A DNA stretch of 37,617 bases, from the IMG/VR virus record IMGVR_UViG_3300042542_001723, positions 1 through 37,617 of that record; one strand, written 5' to 3'. Source of the DNA: a virus. The position numbers and the translations under genes are program-made. Below are positions 5,117 through 12,020 of this stretch, piece after piece; positions within the stretch are counted from its first letter, which is position 1; each line of letters begins with the position of its first letter. The notes under the pieces were generated by a model, which was not told the DNA's origin, did not search any database, and was given only the letters and a program-made list of their open reading frames with translations.

Positions 5117-7291
5117 TCAGCTCCCAACCTTTTTTGTCGAGGTTGGGCACGAGTACACCCAACGCCTCTTACCCCCCGAACAGTCCCGACGCTTGTCGCA
5201 TCCGAGATCCTTGAGAATTGATGCGACCTGCATCTGATCTCCCCTTGTTTGACGCTCGAGAGGTTTCTCGATTGCGTTGCTCAGCACCTCCTCCGTGGTG
5301 ATCGGTTCGATGCTGATGCGACGTGCGAGGTACTCCTGCACGGCGGCGTGCCATGGGTTGGAAACCAGGTACGCCTCGTTCTCGGTTTCGACCTGTGCCT
5401 CCAGCTCACGCGGCAGATGGTTGGCCTCGCCATTGCGGTAGGCGGCAACTGCAGCCGACCAGATGGCATCCCGCTCCAGCAGCAGGCCATCAACGGCGAT
5501 GTGTGGCGCTGCGAGCACGGGGATCACCCAGAAGCGACGGTTGCCGGTGTCATCGACCAGGAAACCGCTGTCGCGGTTGGTGGAGCCGACGATGATGCAG
5601 CGGCGTGGGAAGTCCTCCGTGGCCTTGCCGTAGGGAACGCGGAAGGTGTCGGTCTGCTGCGAGAGGAACGCCTTCACCTGGCCTGCGTGCCGTCTGCCTG
5701 TGAGGTGATCCAGCTCGGCGTACTCCATGATCCAGGAGCGGTGCAGCACCATTAGGTCGTCCTTGCTGGATACGTCTCGGAGGGCATCAGAGAAGAACGC
5801 ACCGCCGAGGTTGCGCCAGAAGGTGGACTTGCCGCAGCCTTGGGGTCCCATAAGCACGCAGGCGGAGTCGTGCTTGCTGCCTGGCTCGTAGACGCGACGG
5901 ACTGCGGCGATCAGGGTGGCGCGCAGCATGGCGTCGTAGAGGGTGCCGGGGGAATCTGCTGGGCGCAGGTATGCAGTGGCGAGGTGATCGATTGAGACAG
6001 GCGGGACTTCCTCTGAGACTCGATCGAGGTATTCGCGAACTGGATCGAACCGATTGGCCTGCGCGACGTAGACGATGGCATCAGCGGCCAGCTCCTTGGA
6101 GACCTTGATCCCCATCTGCGCGAACTGGAGGTAGTAGTGCTCCAAGCCTTCGATCGGCTTGGTATCCAGCTCGATGTTCTGGGTAAAGATGTTGAAGCGC
6201 AGGCGATCACCGAGCTGCTGACGAATCAGGGTGAGCAGCTCATCGGCCTCGAGCTTGACGGCCTTGCCGGAGCCTGTGGCCTCCATTGCCGCGGCTTTGG
6301 GGTTGGCATCACCGAGGGCAGCCTTGAGGGCGTTAACGGCCACCTGACGGGGCGAGATGCCACCTGCGAGGTGGTAGAGGGTGCCGAGGCCAACACCACC
6401 TGCGTCGGCCTTGAAGGTCGACCACTTGTGTTCACATTCGCCGGCCTTGAACTTGCCGGAGCCGGCAGACCACTGGATCCAGTCGGAGAGCAGCGAATCG
6501 TTGCCGACGCTATGAAGCGCCATGCCGACCTTGATCCATTCGTCGTAGTCGTCAGCGAGGCTGGATGGGATGTTGGCGAGGTAGGCGCGAGCCTGCTCAG
6601 CGTCTTCGGTTGGGTTGGGGATGTGGATGAGCGGCGGAATATCAGGACCGCGCATCATCTGCTGGAGGAGCACCGATGGCGCTTCGGCCATGGGTAGATC
6701 ACCCGGCGCGCGGCCTTTGAGCCAGCGGTAGGAGCCTGTGATGGGGTGCTTGCCAAGGACAACGGACTGGCAGCCGGTCCAGCGCAGCTCGAGCTGTTCG
6801 CCCTTGATTGAGCTACGGAGCTTGGTGGTCTTGATCTGATCCCAGAAGCCGCGGGGTACGGAGTAGATGATCTGCAGGCGACCATCACGGCCGGAGGTAA
6901 CTGCCCACGATTTGGGCAGGTCGCGAAGGGAGGTGCCAAGGGATTCAAGGACCTCTGAGGCACCGAGGCCGTCGTGATCGACGAACAGGAGGCCGCCAGA
7001 TGGTGGACCTGCGAGGACACCAACGGCGACGGCACGACCTGCGTGCAGCTCAGCTTCGAGCTGGCGCTTGCTGAGGGGGTTCTTCTGCCATTCGGGTTGA
7101 TATGGGCGTTTGTCGTTCCCGACGGCGACCAGCGCCCATGAGTCGGGAATGTCTGTGAGTTGATCGATGATGGCGGCCACGTCGGCTCTGTGCGTTAGCC
7201 GACAGAGTGTGGCGCAAGGTTGGGAGGTTGGGAAGTTATCCCAGGATTTCTTCTGCGTCTCGCACTGAGCGCGCCACTCCAGCGATGCCAC
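5117..7291 (-). CDS. Primase-helicase: prim-pol-like, PriCT-like and VirE/D5-type ATPase domains
   Basis: The protein has up to 724 residues and is the replication initiator enzyme of this phage. The N-terminal third resembles bifunctional primase-polymerases: GGLLFVDHDG supplies a D-x-D metal pair at about 105/107 and SGRDGRLQIIY follows. Residues 247-295 (DDYDEWIKVGMALHS to CEHKWSTF) match a PriCT-type linker. The C-terminal half is a VirE-like superfamily-3 helicase: Walker A GPQGCGKST at 482-490, Walker B-like WIMEYAELD at 520-528, an STN sensor, and RRFWVIPV. The ATG at 7291 overlaps the upstream gene by 56 bases; no later ATG precedes the catalytic domain, but a GTG at 7180 would begin just before the conserved part and leave the repeats at 7217-7233 intergenic. 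No DNA polymerase is encoded, so it probably hands over to host polymerase. Confidence 0.85.
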   Translation of the reverse strand: MASLEWRAQCETQKKSWDNFPTSQPCATLCRLTHRADVAAIIDQLTDIPDSWALVAVGNDKRPYQPEWQKNPLSKRQLEAELHAGRAVAVGVLAGPPSGGLLFVDHDGLGASEVLESLGTSLRDLPKSWAVTSGRDGRLQIIYSVPRGFWDQIKTTKLRSSIKGEQLELRWTGCQSVVLGKHPITGSYRWLKGRAPGDLPMAEAPSVLLQQMMRGPDIPPLIHIPNPTEDAEQARAYLANIPSSLADDYDEWIKVGMALHSVGNDSLLSDWIQWSAGSGKFKAGECEHKWSTFKADAGGVGLGTLYHLAGGISPRQVAVNALKAALGDANPKAAAMEATGSGKAVKLEADELLTLIRQQLGDRLRFNIFTQNIELDTKPIEGLEHYYLQFAQMGIKVSKELAADAIVYVAQANRFDPVREYLDRVSEEVPPVSIDHLATAYLRPADSPGTLYDAMLRATLIAAVRRVYEPGSKHDSACVLMGPQGCGKSTFWRNLGGAFFSDALRDVSSKDDLMVLHRSWIMEYAELDHLTGRRHAGQVKAFLSQQTDTFRVPYGKATEDFPRRCIIVGSTNRDSGFLVDDTGNRRFWVIPVLAAPHIAVDGLLLERDAIWSAAVAAYRNGEANHLPRELEAQVETENEAYLVSNPWHAAVQEYLARRISIEPITTEEVLSNAIEKPLERQTRGDQMQVASILKDLGCDKRRDCSGGKRRWVYSCPTSTKKVGS
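5123..5147. repeat. Inverted AGGTTGGG repeat at the 3' end of the primase gene
   Basis: CCCAACCT (5123-5130) and AGGTTGGG (5140-5147) are perfect 8-bp arms around a 9-base loop, within the last codons of the primase-helicase. There is no U-tract on either strand, so a simple intrinsic terminator is unlikely. The arms are the same motif found singly or in tandem at 4989-5005 and 7217-7233. Confidence 0.6.
7217..7233 (+). repeat. Two tandem GGTTGGGA repeats at the 5' end of the primase gene
   Basis: GGTTGGGA occurs at 7218-7225 and 7226-7233, just downstream (on the minus strand) of the VRR-NUC stop at 7236. If the primase starts at the GTG at 7180, the repeats are in a 55-base intergenic gap; if at 7291, they are coding. 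They match the repeat family at 4989-5147. Confidence 0.6.
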
Positions 7292-7586
7292 CGGCTGTGC
7301 GGACGGCGCCGAGCCAAGCCTGCTGCGCGGGGGTGAGGTGGCCTGTGGTGGTCTTCACCTCGATGCTGGTGAAGACGGCAACGCGCTGCCCGACCATCTC
7401 GGGTGTGATGGTGATGGTGCGCCAGCCGATCAGGTCTGCGGAGCCGCGCGCGAGGCCGAACTGGACCGGCCTGCCACTACGCGGATCTGGCAGGGTGCCG
7501 GTGTTGTTGCGGAATAGGCGGAGATCGGATCGGGTGCCAACTGCCAGGCGGATGCGCTGCTGGATGTCGGTTTCAGCGTTTGGCAC
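7236..7586 (-). CDS. VRR-NUC family nuclease
   Basis: A small PD-(D/E)XK-fold nuclease of the VRR-NUC type, a stand-alone form common beside phage helicases and primases and active on branched or structured DNA. The visible core is ETDIQQRIR, then LFRNNTG, GSADLIGW, FTSIEVKT (the E-x-K catalytic pair) and a C-terminal helix AQQAWLGAVRTAGGIAGVA; Asp of SADLIG and Glu/Lys of IEVKT are the expected metal ligands. The open frame extends to 7658, but that would overlap the helicase by 86 bases and add a non-conserved tail. I prefer the GTG at 7586 (overlap 14 bases, about 116 residues). No good ribosome-binding site is visible, so translation is probably coupled to the helicase. Confidence 0.82.
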   Translation of the reverse strand: MPNAETDIQQRIRLAVGTRSDLRLFRNNTGTLPDPRSGRPVQFGLARGSADLIGWRTITITPEMVGQRVAVFTSIEVKTTTGHLTPAQQAWLGAVRTAGGIAGVARSVRDAEEILG

Positions 7587-8934
7587 GCGCGTGATAGATG
7601 CGGTACGCCCAGCCGGGACTGTAGCCACGCTCATTGGCCAGGGCGAGAAGCTGCTCAAGGGTGCGAGCTGTGCCCTGCTTGCGGCGTTCAGCGATGCGCT
7701 GCTGGACGGCTTCGCGCTTCAGCTCCTGCAGCTCACCTGCTAGTTGGCGGATCTTGCGGTTAGTAATTGGTGCGCATTGTGCGCCACAGACTGGGCACTG
7801 CGGTTGCGGCTTGAAGGCGGCGTAGCACTCAGGGCATGTGCGCACGGATGGCGCTGCTGTGCCTGCGGTGCGCCTGATGCCATCGTCGAGCGTCCAGTCA
7901 CGGTGATCATCCGGGAACCCATGGCGGGTGACATTGCCAACATGGTCGAGGATCAGCGCAGCCTGCTTGCCAGGTGCTGGGCGGAGTACGCGACCGACCT
8001 GCTGGAGGTAGAGACCAAGGGACTTGGTGGGGCGCAGGAGGATGGCAACGCTGGCAGCGGGCACATCAAAGCCTTCGGAGACCACATCGACGGTCACTAG
8101 CACCTGCACGGCACCTGCGCCGAATTGCTGCACCACCTGATCACGGTCAGCGGTGTTGCCGAGAAGTAGCTGAGCAGCGATGCCTGCAGCTTGGAAAGCC
8201 GCGCAGACTGATTCAGCGTGCGCGACATTGCAGCAGAACGCGATGGCCTGCTGGCCTACAGCGAGCCGCTGGTAGTGCGCGATGGCATCACCTGTGACGG
8301 TTGGGCGATCCATGGCCGCCGCGGCCTGGTCGTTGGCGTAATCGCCAGCTCGGGTGCGGATGCCGGATAGATCGGCTAGCACTGGTGGCGCGTAGATGCG
8401 GGAATGGCTGAGGAAGCCAGCGTCGATTAGCTCAGCGACCGAGGGACCGAGCACCAAGTGGTCAAACGCACTCCGGAGGCCGCGGCCATCGAGGCGGCAT
8501 GGGGTGGCGGTGACGCCCAGGCGGTAGGCGGCCGGCCAATGCTGCAGGGTGCGCTCCCACTGGCTTGCGATGGCGTGATGCGCTTCGTCGATGATGATCA
8601 AGTCCGGCTGCCAGTGGATGGCTGACAGGCGACGCGCGATGGTCTGAACTGAGGCCACCTGCACGGCGGCAGGCGATGGCTCAATGCCTGCAGCGATCAG
8701 GCCGTGATCAAGGCCTGCCCATCGCAGCTTGTCGCTGGCTTGGCGAAGCAGCTCACGGCGATGCACCAAGATGAGCACCCGCCGGCCTCGAGCAGCAGAT
8801 GCCTGAGCGATGGCGGTGAAGATGATGGTCTTCCCTCCGCCGGTTGGTAGGCATAGCAGTGGTGCCCGGTAGCCGAAGCGATAGGCATTGCGGAGATCGT
8901 CGATTGCGCGCTGCTGGTAGCTGCGGAGCTGCAT
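7573..8934 (-). CDS. DEAD/DEAH-box superfamily 2 DNA helicase
   Basis: The 453-residue SF2 helicase has a Q-like motif (LRSYQQRAIDDL), Walker A PTGGGKT (30-36), motif II DEAH (116-119), motif III TATP near 139, and motif VI QQVGRVLRPAPGK. A zinc-ribbon-like segment (CPECYAAF with CPVCGAQC) follows, then a Lys/Arg-rich tail. Proteins of this shape unwind forked or branched DNA during phage replication and repair. It is the first gene of the minus-strand replication unit helicase-nuclease-primase and diverges from the exonuclease gene at 8988 across a 53-base gap. Its own promoter must lie in that gap or inside the exonuclease gene. Confidence 0.93.
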   Translation of the reverse strand: MQLRSYQQRAIDDLRNAYRFGYRAPLLCLPTGGGKTIIFTAIAQASAARGRRVLILVHRRELLRQASDKLRWAGLDHGLIAAGIEPSPAAVQVASVQTIARRLSAIHWQPDLIIIDEAHHAIASQWERTLQHWPAAYRLGVTATPCRLDGRGLRSAFDHLVLGPSVAELIDAGFLSHSRIYAPPVLADLSGIRTRAGDYANDQAAAAMDRPTVTGDAIAHYQRLAVGQQAIAFCCNVAHAESVCAAFQAAGIAAQLLLGNTADRDQVVQQFGAGAVQVLVTVDVVSEGFDVPAASVAILLRPTKSLGLYLQQVGRVLRPAPGKQAALILDHVGNVTRHGFPDDHRDWTLDDGIRRTAGTAAPSVRTCPECYAAFKPQPQCPVCGAQCAPITNRKIRQLAGELQELKREAVQQRIAERRKQGTARTLEQLLALANERGYSPGWAYRIYHARAKR

Positions 8935-8987
8935 GGGGTTGCACTTGACGGCATCAGGCTATAGGATCGCGCAAGTCGCCACACCCT
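8935..8987. promoter_or_regulatory. Divergent promoter gap between helicase and exonuclease
   Basis: This 53-base gap separates genes transcribed away from each other, so it must serve both or be backed by upstream promoters. For the plus direction, TATAGG at 8960-8965 is a plausible -10; TTGCAC at 8939-8944 would be a -35 with a short 15-base spacer. CTATAG is self-complementary, so a similar -10 exists on the minus strand. No clear ribosome-binding site precedes ATG 8988. Confidence 0.4.
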
Positions 8988-9821
8988 ATGGAGAACGCCG
9001 ACTATCACGCGCACCCTGCGATCTCAAAGTCGCATCTGGATCTCATTGCGCGATCACCCTTGCACTACTGGGCGCGCTACATCGACCCGAAGCGCGTCAT
9101 CCCTGAGCCGACGCCAGCGATGCGCATCGGCAGCGCAGTCCACACCCATGTGCTCGAGCTGCACAAATGGGATGCCGAATACACCGTGGCACCCGATGGC
9201 CTTGATCGCCGCACCAAGGCCGGCAAGGAAGCATGGGCAGCGTTCGAGGCTGAGGCCAACGGCCGCACCGTGCTGAGCCGAGAGGATGCCGATCTGGTCA
9301 TGCACATGGGCAGAGCAGTGCTCGGCCATCCGGCTGCTGCATTGCTGCTCGGCATGGCAGGCGAGGCTGAGACCACGCACATGTGGACAGAGCCGACCAC
9401 TGGCCTGCAATGCAAGTGCCGGCCGGACTGGATCACCGAGGATGGCGGCATCGTGGTGGATCTCAAGACCACGGAGGACGCCAGTCCGCGGGAGTTCCGC
9501 CGCAGCATCGCGAAGTGGCGGTATCACGTCCAAGCCGGCTGGTATATGGCGGGCATCGAGGCTGCCTACGGCAAGCGGCCAAGCGGATTCATTTTCATCG
9601 CAGTAGAGAAGAAGCCGCCGTTTGCGGTTGGTGTCTATGCCGCTGATGAGCAGATGATCGAGCGCGGCTATCAGACCGCCATGCGCGATCTGCAGACACT
9701 GGCGGAGTGCAAATCCAATGGCCGCTGGCCTGCATACAGCGATCGGATCGAACCGATCAGCCTGCCGGCATGGATGACTGGCGAGGCCAACACACAGACC
9801 ACCGAGATCGAGATGTATTGA
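8988..9821 (+). CDS. RecE-like PD-(D/E)XK exonuclease
   Basis: The 277-residue protein resembles the exodeoxyribonuclease VIII / DUF3799 group that resects double-stranded ends to give single strands for annealing. It opens with a YHAHPAISKSHLDLI helix typical of the group; GSAVHTHVLE carries a conserved His near 52; the catalytic set is Glu128 (EAETT), Asp147 in KCRPDW, and Asp158/Lys160 in VVDLKTT, followed by the helix WRYHVQAGWYMAGIEAAYGK. It is the first gene of the plus-strand recombination unit and overlaps the annealing protein start (TGATG), the usual pairing of a two-component recombinase. Confidence 0.9.
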   Translation: MENADYHAHPAISKSHLDLIARSPLHYWARYIDPKRVIPEPTPAMRIGSAVHTHVLELHKWDAEYTVAPDGLDRRTKAGKEAWAAFEAEANGRTVLSREDADLVMHMGRAVLGHPAAALLLGMAGEAETTHMWTEPTTGLQCKCRPDWITEDGGIVVDLKTTEDASPREFRRSIAKWRYHVQAGWYMAGIEAAYGKRPSGFIFIAVEKKPPFAVGVYAADEQMIERGYQTAMRDLQTLAECKSNGRWPAYSDRIEPISLPAWMTGEANTQTTEIEMY

Positions 9822-10471
9822 TGGAATCCACAGCACTCACCACCACCCAGCCGACTGGCTCCGTTTTTTCGGGGATTCAGCAGTTCGAGGACGCCCAGCG
9901 GATTGCAAAGGCTTTGGCCAGCAGCACGCTGATCCCACCGCAGTTTCAAGGCCAACAGGGGTTCGCCAACTGCCTGGTCGCGCTTGAGATCGCCAATCGG
10001 ATGGGCATCTCGCCCTTTCTGGCGATGCAGCACCTACATGTGATCCACGGTCGGCCATCGTGGAGCAGCAGCTTCATCATTGCGATGGTGAACGGCTGCG
10101 GCCGATTCAGTCCGCTGCGGTTCGAACTGAGCGGCAGCGGCGACAGCTTGGCCTGCTACGCGGTCGCCAAGGATCTCGCCAGCGGGCAGGAGCTGAAGGG
10201 ACCGACCATCACGATGGCGATGGCGAAGAAGGAGCAATGGGCAACCAAAGCGGGCAGCAAGTGGCAAACGATGCCGGAGCTGATGATCCGCTATCGCGCC
10301 GCAGCGTTCTGGGGTCGTCTTTATGCCAGCGATCTGCTGCTGGGGATGCAGAGCCAGGAGGAGGTGGTTGACATCGAGCCGGTGACCGTGAGCGATCAGG
10401 TCGCTGATCTGAACGCCGCCATCCCTGAGCCGGCACCTACACCGGAGCCTGAGAGCGATGAACTCTTCTGA
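9821..10471 (+). CDS. RecT-family single-strand annealing protein
   Basis: Starting at the ATG that overlaps the exonuclease stop gives 216 residues; an open frame extends upstream to 9707 but is not needed. The core motifs (ALEIANRMGISPFLAMQHLHV, WSSSFIIAMVNGCGRF and TMPELMIRYRAAAFWGRLYA) match RecT-like proteins of phages, which coat single strands produced by the exonuclease and promote annealing. The C-terminus ends in acidic residues and Phe (PEPESDELF), resembling the acidic tip of single-strand binding proteins. The next gene starts 14 bases before the stop. Confidence 0.87.
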   Translation: MESTALTTTQPTGSVFSGIQQFEDAQRIAKALASSTLIPPQFQGQQGFANCLVALEIANRMGISPFLAMQHLHVIHGRPSWSSSFIIAMVNGCGRFSPLRFELSGSGDSLACYAVAKDLASGQELKGPTITMAMAKKEQWATKAGSKWQTMPELMIRYRAAAFWGRLYASDLLLGMQSQEEVVDIEPVTVSDQVADLNAAIPEPAPTPEPESDELF

Positions 10472-10649
10472 ATACCTGACTGCCACCCAGCTTGCGCAGC
10501 GATGGGGGTTGCACCCCGACACGTTGATGCGCTGGCGCAAGGCCAACAAGGGTCCGGCGTATTTCCGCACGCCAGGCTTCGTGCTCTACCCATTGGCCGG
10601 GGTGGAGCAATACGAACAGGCCAACACCACTACCAACGAGCAACCATGA
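10458..10649 (+). CDS. Small helix-turn-helix (excisionase/MerR-like) protein
   Basis: The 63-residue protein reads YLTATQLAQRWGLHPDTLMRW, a helix-turn-helix of the HTH_17/excisionase type, followed by a wing-like stretch ending in YPLAGVEQYEQ. Proteins of this kind bind specific DNA sites as regulators or as recombination directionality factors. No integrase is present, so a regulatory role in the early region is more likely than excision. It overlaps recT by 14 bases and the next gene by ATGA. Confidence 0.8.
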   Translation: MNSSEYLTATQLAQRWGLHPDTLMRWRKANKGPAYFRTPGFVLYPLAGVEQYEQANTTTNEQP

Positions 10650-10960
10650 GTTTCAAGCTGAACCTGAGCATCTTCAAGTCGACCAAGCCTGAAAGCAAGG
10701 TGGACTTCAGCGGGATGATGAACATCAAAGTGGAGGAGCTGGATGCGCTCTGCCGCTTTGTCATGAGCCAGACGCCCGACCAGTACGGCAGCGTCCAGGT
10801 GCCGATCAGCGGCTGGAAGAAGACCAGCCAGAAGGGACTGGCTTATGTGAGCGCCGTGGCGCAACCGCCCCGGGACTGGGTGGATCCCGGTGATGCTGCA
10901 CAGAAGCTCGCCGCGGCCACTGATGGCGTGGTCATCGACGTGAGCGACGACATGTTCTGA
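10646..10960 (+). CDS. SSB-like protein with acidic C-terminal tip
   Basis: ATG 10646 overlaps the preceding stop (ATGA) and gives 104 residues; the longer open frame to 10502 is a shadow of the HTH gene. The body alternates beta-like segments (VDFSGMMNIKVEELDALCRF, YGSVQVPISGWKKTSQKG, LAYVSAVAQPP), compatible with an OB-fold. It ends VIDVSDDMF, an acidic tail closed by Phe, like the DDDIPF tip through which SSB recruits partners. With exonuclease and annealing genes immediately upstream, a single-strand DNA-binding role is plausible. There is no decisive family signature. Confidence 0.5.
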   Translation: MSFKLNLSIFKSTKPESKVDFSGMMNIKVEELDALCRFVMSQTPDQYGSVQVPISGWKKTSQKGLAYVSAVAQPPRDWVDPGDAAQKLAAATDGVVIDVSDDMF

Positions 10961-10961
10961 G

Positions 10962-11159
10962 CTACATCAACTCCAGCTCGAGGCGGGCGATCTCATTGAC
11001 CGCCTGCTGCAGGAGTTGCTGCTGGTAGCAAGCCTGCTTTAGGAGTGCTGCCGCCATAACGCCCGCATCCGGACTTGAGAGAAGGGTGCGGGCTTGTTTT
11101 TCGATCTCGAACTGCTGTTCTGGCGAAAGCTCCACCAGCATCCACTCACCGAAGCGCAT
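10962..11159 (-). CDS. Small NblA-like protein, antisense within the early region
   Basis: ATG 11159 gives 65 residues; the open frame continues upstream to 11699 but only this part looks protein-like. The segment VELSPEQQFEIEKQARTL followed by a Leu/Gln-rich helix (LLKQACYQQQLLQQAV) has the length and N-terminal signature (E-L-S-x-E-Q-Q-F) of NblA, the adaptor that marks phycobilisomes for proteolysis in cyanobacteria and is carried by some freshwater cyanophages. The C-terminal half is less similar to NblA. It is the only minus-strand gene between 8988 and 14378, starts 27 bases from the divergent zinc-ribbon gene, and its stop is 1 base from the stop of the SSB-like gene. An unrelated coiled-coil protein is the alternative. 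Confidence 0.45.
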   Translation of the reverse strand: MRFGEWMLVELSPEQQFEIEKQARTLLSSPDAGVMAAALLKQACYQQQLLQQAVNEIARLELELM

Positions 11160-11186
11160 TGTGCTAGACCAGTGGGGCACACCTGC

Positions 11187-11429
11187 ATGATACCGATGCA
11201 ATGCCAGCGCTGCTCCAGCTCGATGGTCAGAGCAGTAGCCACGAACAACAAGGAGCCGGGCGTGACCGTGCGGAAGCGGCAGTGTGCCGATTGTGGGTTC
11301 GTGTGGTTCACGGTGGAGCTGCCCGTTAGCCCGGCGGTGGTCGGTTGGGGGCGGATCGATGCGAAGGGACAGAGCAAGCCGGTGCTGCGGGTGCCGGTGG
11401 AGATCGCGGTCGGCACCGAGGCCGTGTGA
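11187..11429 (+). CDS. Zinc-ribbon protein, NrdR-like N-terminal finger
   Basis: From ATG 11187 (MIPMQCQRCSSS) the protein has 80 residues; the frame is open back to 11094. Two Cys pairs (MQCQRC and RQCADCGF) separated by VRKRQ-type basic residues match the zinc ribbon at the N-terminus of NrdR, the repressor of ribonucleotide reductase genes, but the ATP-cone domain of NrdR is absent. It is therefore probably a small DNA-binding regulator. It is divergent from the minus-strand gene at 11159. Confidence 0.6.
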   Translation: MIPMQCQRCSSSMVRAVATNNKEPGVTVRKRQCADCGFVWFTVELPVSPAVVGWGRIDAKGQSKPVLRVPVEIAVGTEAV

Positions 11430-11516
11430 AGAACTGTCACACGCGTGTGGCATGTGCCCTGTAGGTGGGGCATGATTAGCGCATCGGAGGGAAACACCTC
11501 CGCCACCTTCTGAATC
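11430..11516 (+). promoter_or_regulatory. Promoter-like region upstream of the tiny-gene cluster
   Basis: The gap carries a perfect 12-base palindrome CACACGCGTGTG (11438-11449), then the motif GTGCCCTG (11454-11461), 9 bases before a -10-like CATGAT (11471-11476). A start near 11483 would put a CGGAGG/CCTCCG hairpin (11485-11490/11497-11502, 6-base loop) at the 5' end of the RNA. Twenty of 25 bases from 11453 match the region at 14978-15002. The palindrome is a likely operator. Confidence 0.5.
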
Positions 11517-11690
11517 ATGAACATCACTGAACTCCGCCGCCAACTCACCGCCGCCGGCTGGTGGGTGTATGCCAGCAACAACCATGGTGAGGGTCGTCGC
11601 TACTTTGTCCAAGACGACCGCTACAAGCGTCAAGGTCTGTGGCGTGCTGACCGCGAAACCTTCCGTCAGTGGGCTACTGCGCAGCTCTGA
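11517..11690 (+). CDS. Small protein of unknown function (57 aa)
   Basis: MNITELRRQLTAAGWWVYAS begins a compact, basic, Trp/Tyr-rich protein that ends RQWATAQL. It is the first gene after the promoter-like region and starts with a well-defined ATG 26 bases downstream of the GGAGG in the leader hairpin. I do not recognise a family; the aromatic pattern suggests a folded alpha/beta miniprotein. Confidence 0.6.
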   Translation: MNITELRRQLTAAGWWVYASNNHGEGRRYFVQDDRYKRQGLWRADRETFRQWATAQL

Positions 11691-11715
11691 TCCATCCACC
11701 TATCACTTCAATCCA

Positions 11716-11850
11716 ATGATCAACCGCATCAACAACGCCATCTGTCTCCTTGTCGTCGCGGCCGTGTTCGCCATGATCGGCATTGAAACCGGCAACCAAG
11801 CAGGCGCTACGCACTCCGGTACGCAGTCCTACATCGAGGTGCGCAAGTGA
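11716..11850 (+). CDS. Small single-pass membrane protein (44 aa)
   Basis: MINRINNAICLLVVAAVFAM gives a positively charged N-terminus followed by one hydrophobic helix, then a polar tail (GTQSYIEVRK). It could be an inner-membrane peptide or a secreted product with an uncleaved signal. The stop overlaps the next start (GTGA). Function unknown. Confidence 0.55.
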   Translation: MINRINNAICLLVVAAVFAMIGIETGNQAGATHSGTQSYIEVRK

Positions 11851-12020
11851 CCCCCCGCCGCTTCTACTTCACGATCAAGGCCGCCAACGTCGTCGAGTGC
11901 GTGCAAGCGCACAGTCTGACCGAGGCCAAGCTGATCGCCGCCGACACATGGCTCCCTTGGTGGAATCAGATCGAATGGCTCAACCCCGAATCTGTCACTG
12001 ATCCGAACATCCATGTCTAA
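11847..12020 (+). CDS. Small protein of unknown function (57 aa, GTG start)
   Basis: The GTG at 11847 overlaps the preceding stop (GTGA) and gives a 57-residue protein: TPRRFYFTIKAANVVECVQA, then an acidic/Trp-rich half (DTWLPWWNQIEWLNPES). The pattern suggests a small beta-alpha-beta fold. It overlaps the next gene by 8 bases (ATGTCTAA), which supports translation of both. Confidence 0.55.
   Translation: MTPRRFYFTIKAANVVECVQAHSLTEAKLIAADTWLPWWNQIEWLNPESVTDPNIHV

Noticed and set aside
5123-5147. Inverted repeat after the primase gene as an intrinsic terminator
   Set aside because: No U-tract follows on either strand and the arms belong to a repeat family found elsewhere; a binding-site role is more likely.
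9054-9836. Minus-strand open frame (260 codons) opposite the exonuclease
   Set aside because: The plus strand encodes a clear PD-(D/E)XK enzyme; the reverse frame has no motif and would run into the divergent region.
11160-11699. N-terminal extension of the minus-strand frame upstream of 11159
   Set aside because: It is antisense to the zinc-ribbon gene and promoter region and its translation is low-complexity; only the last 65 codons look like a protein.
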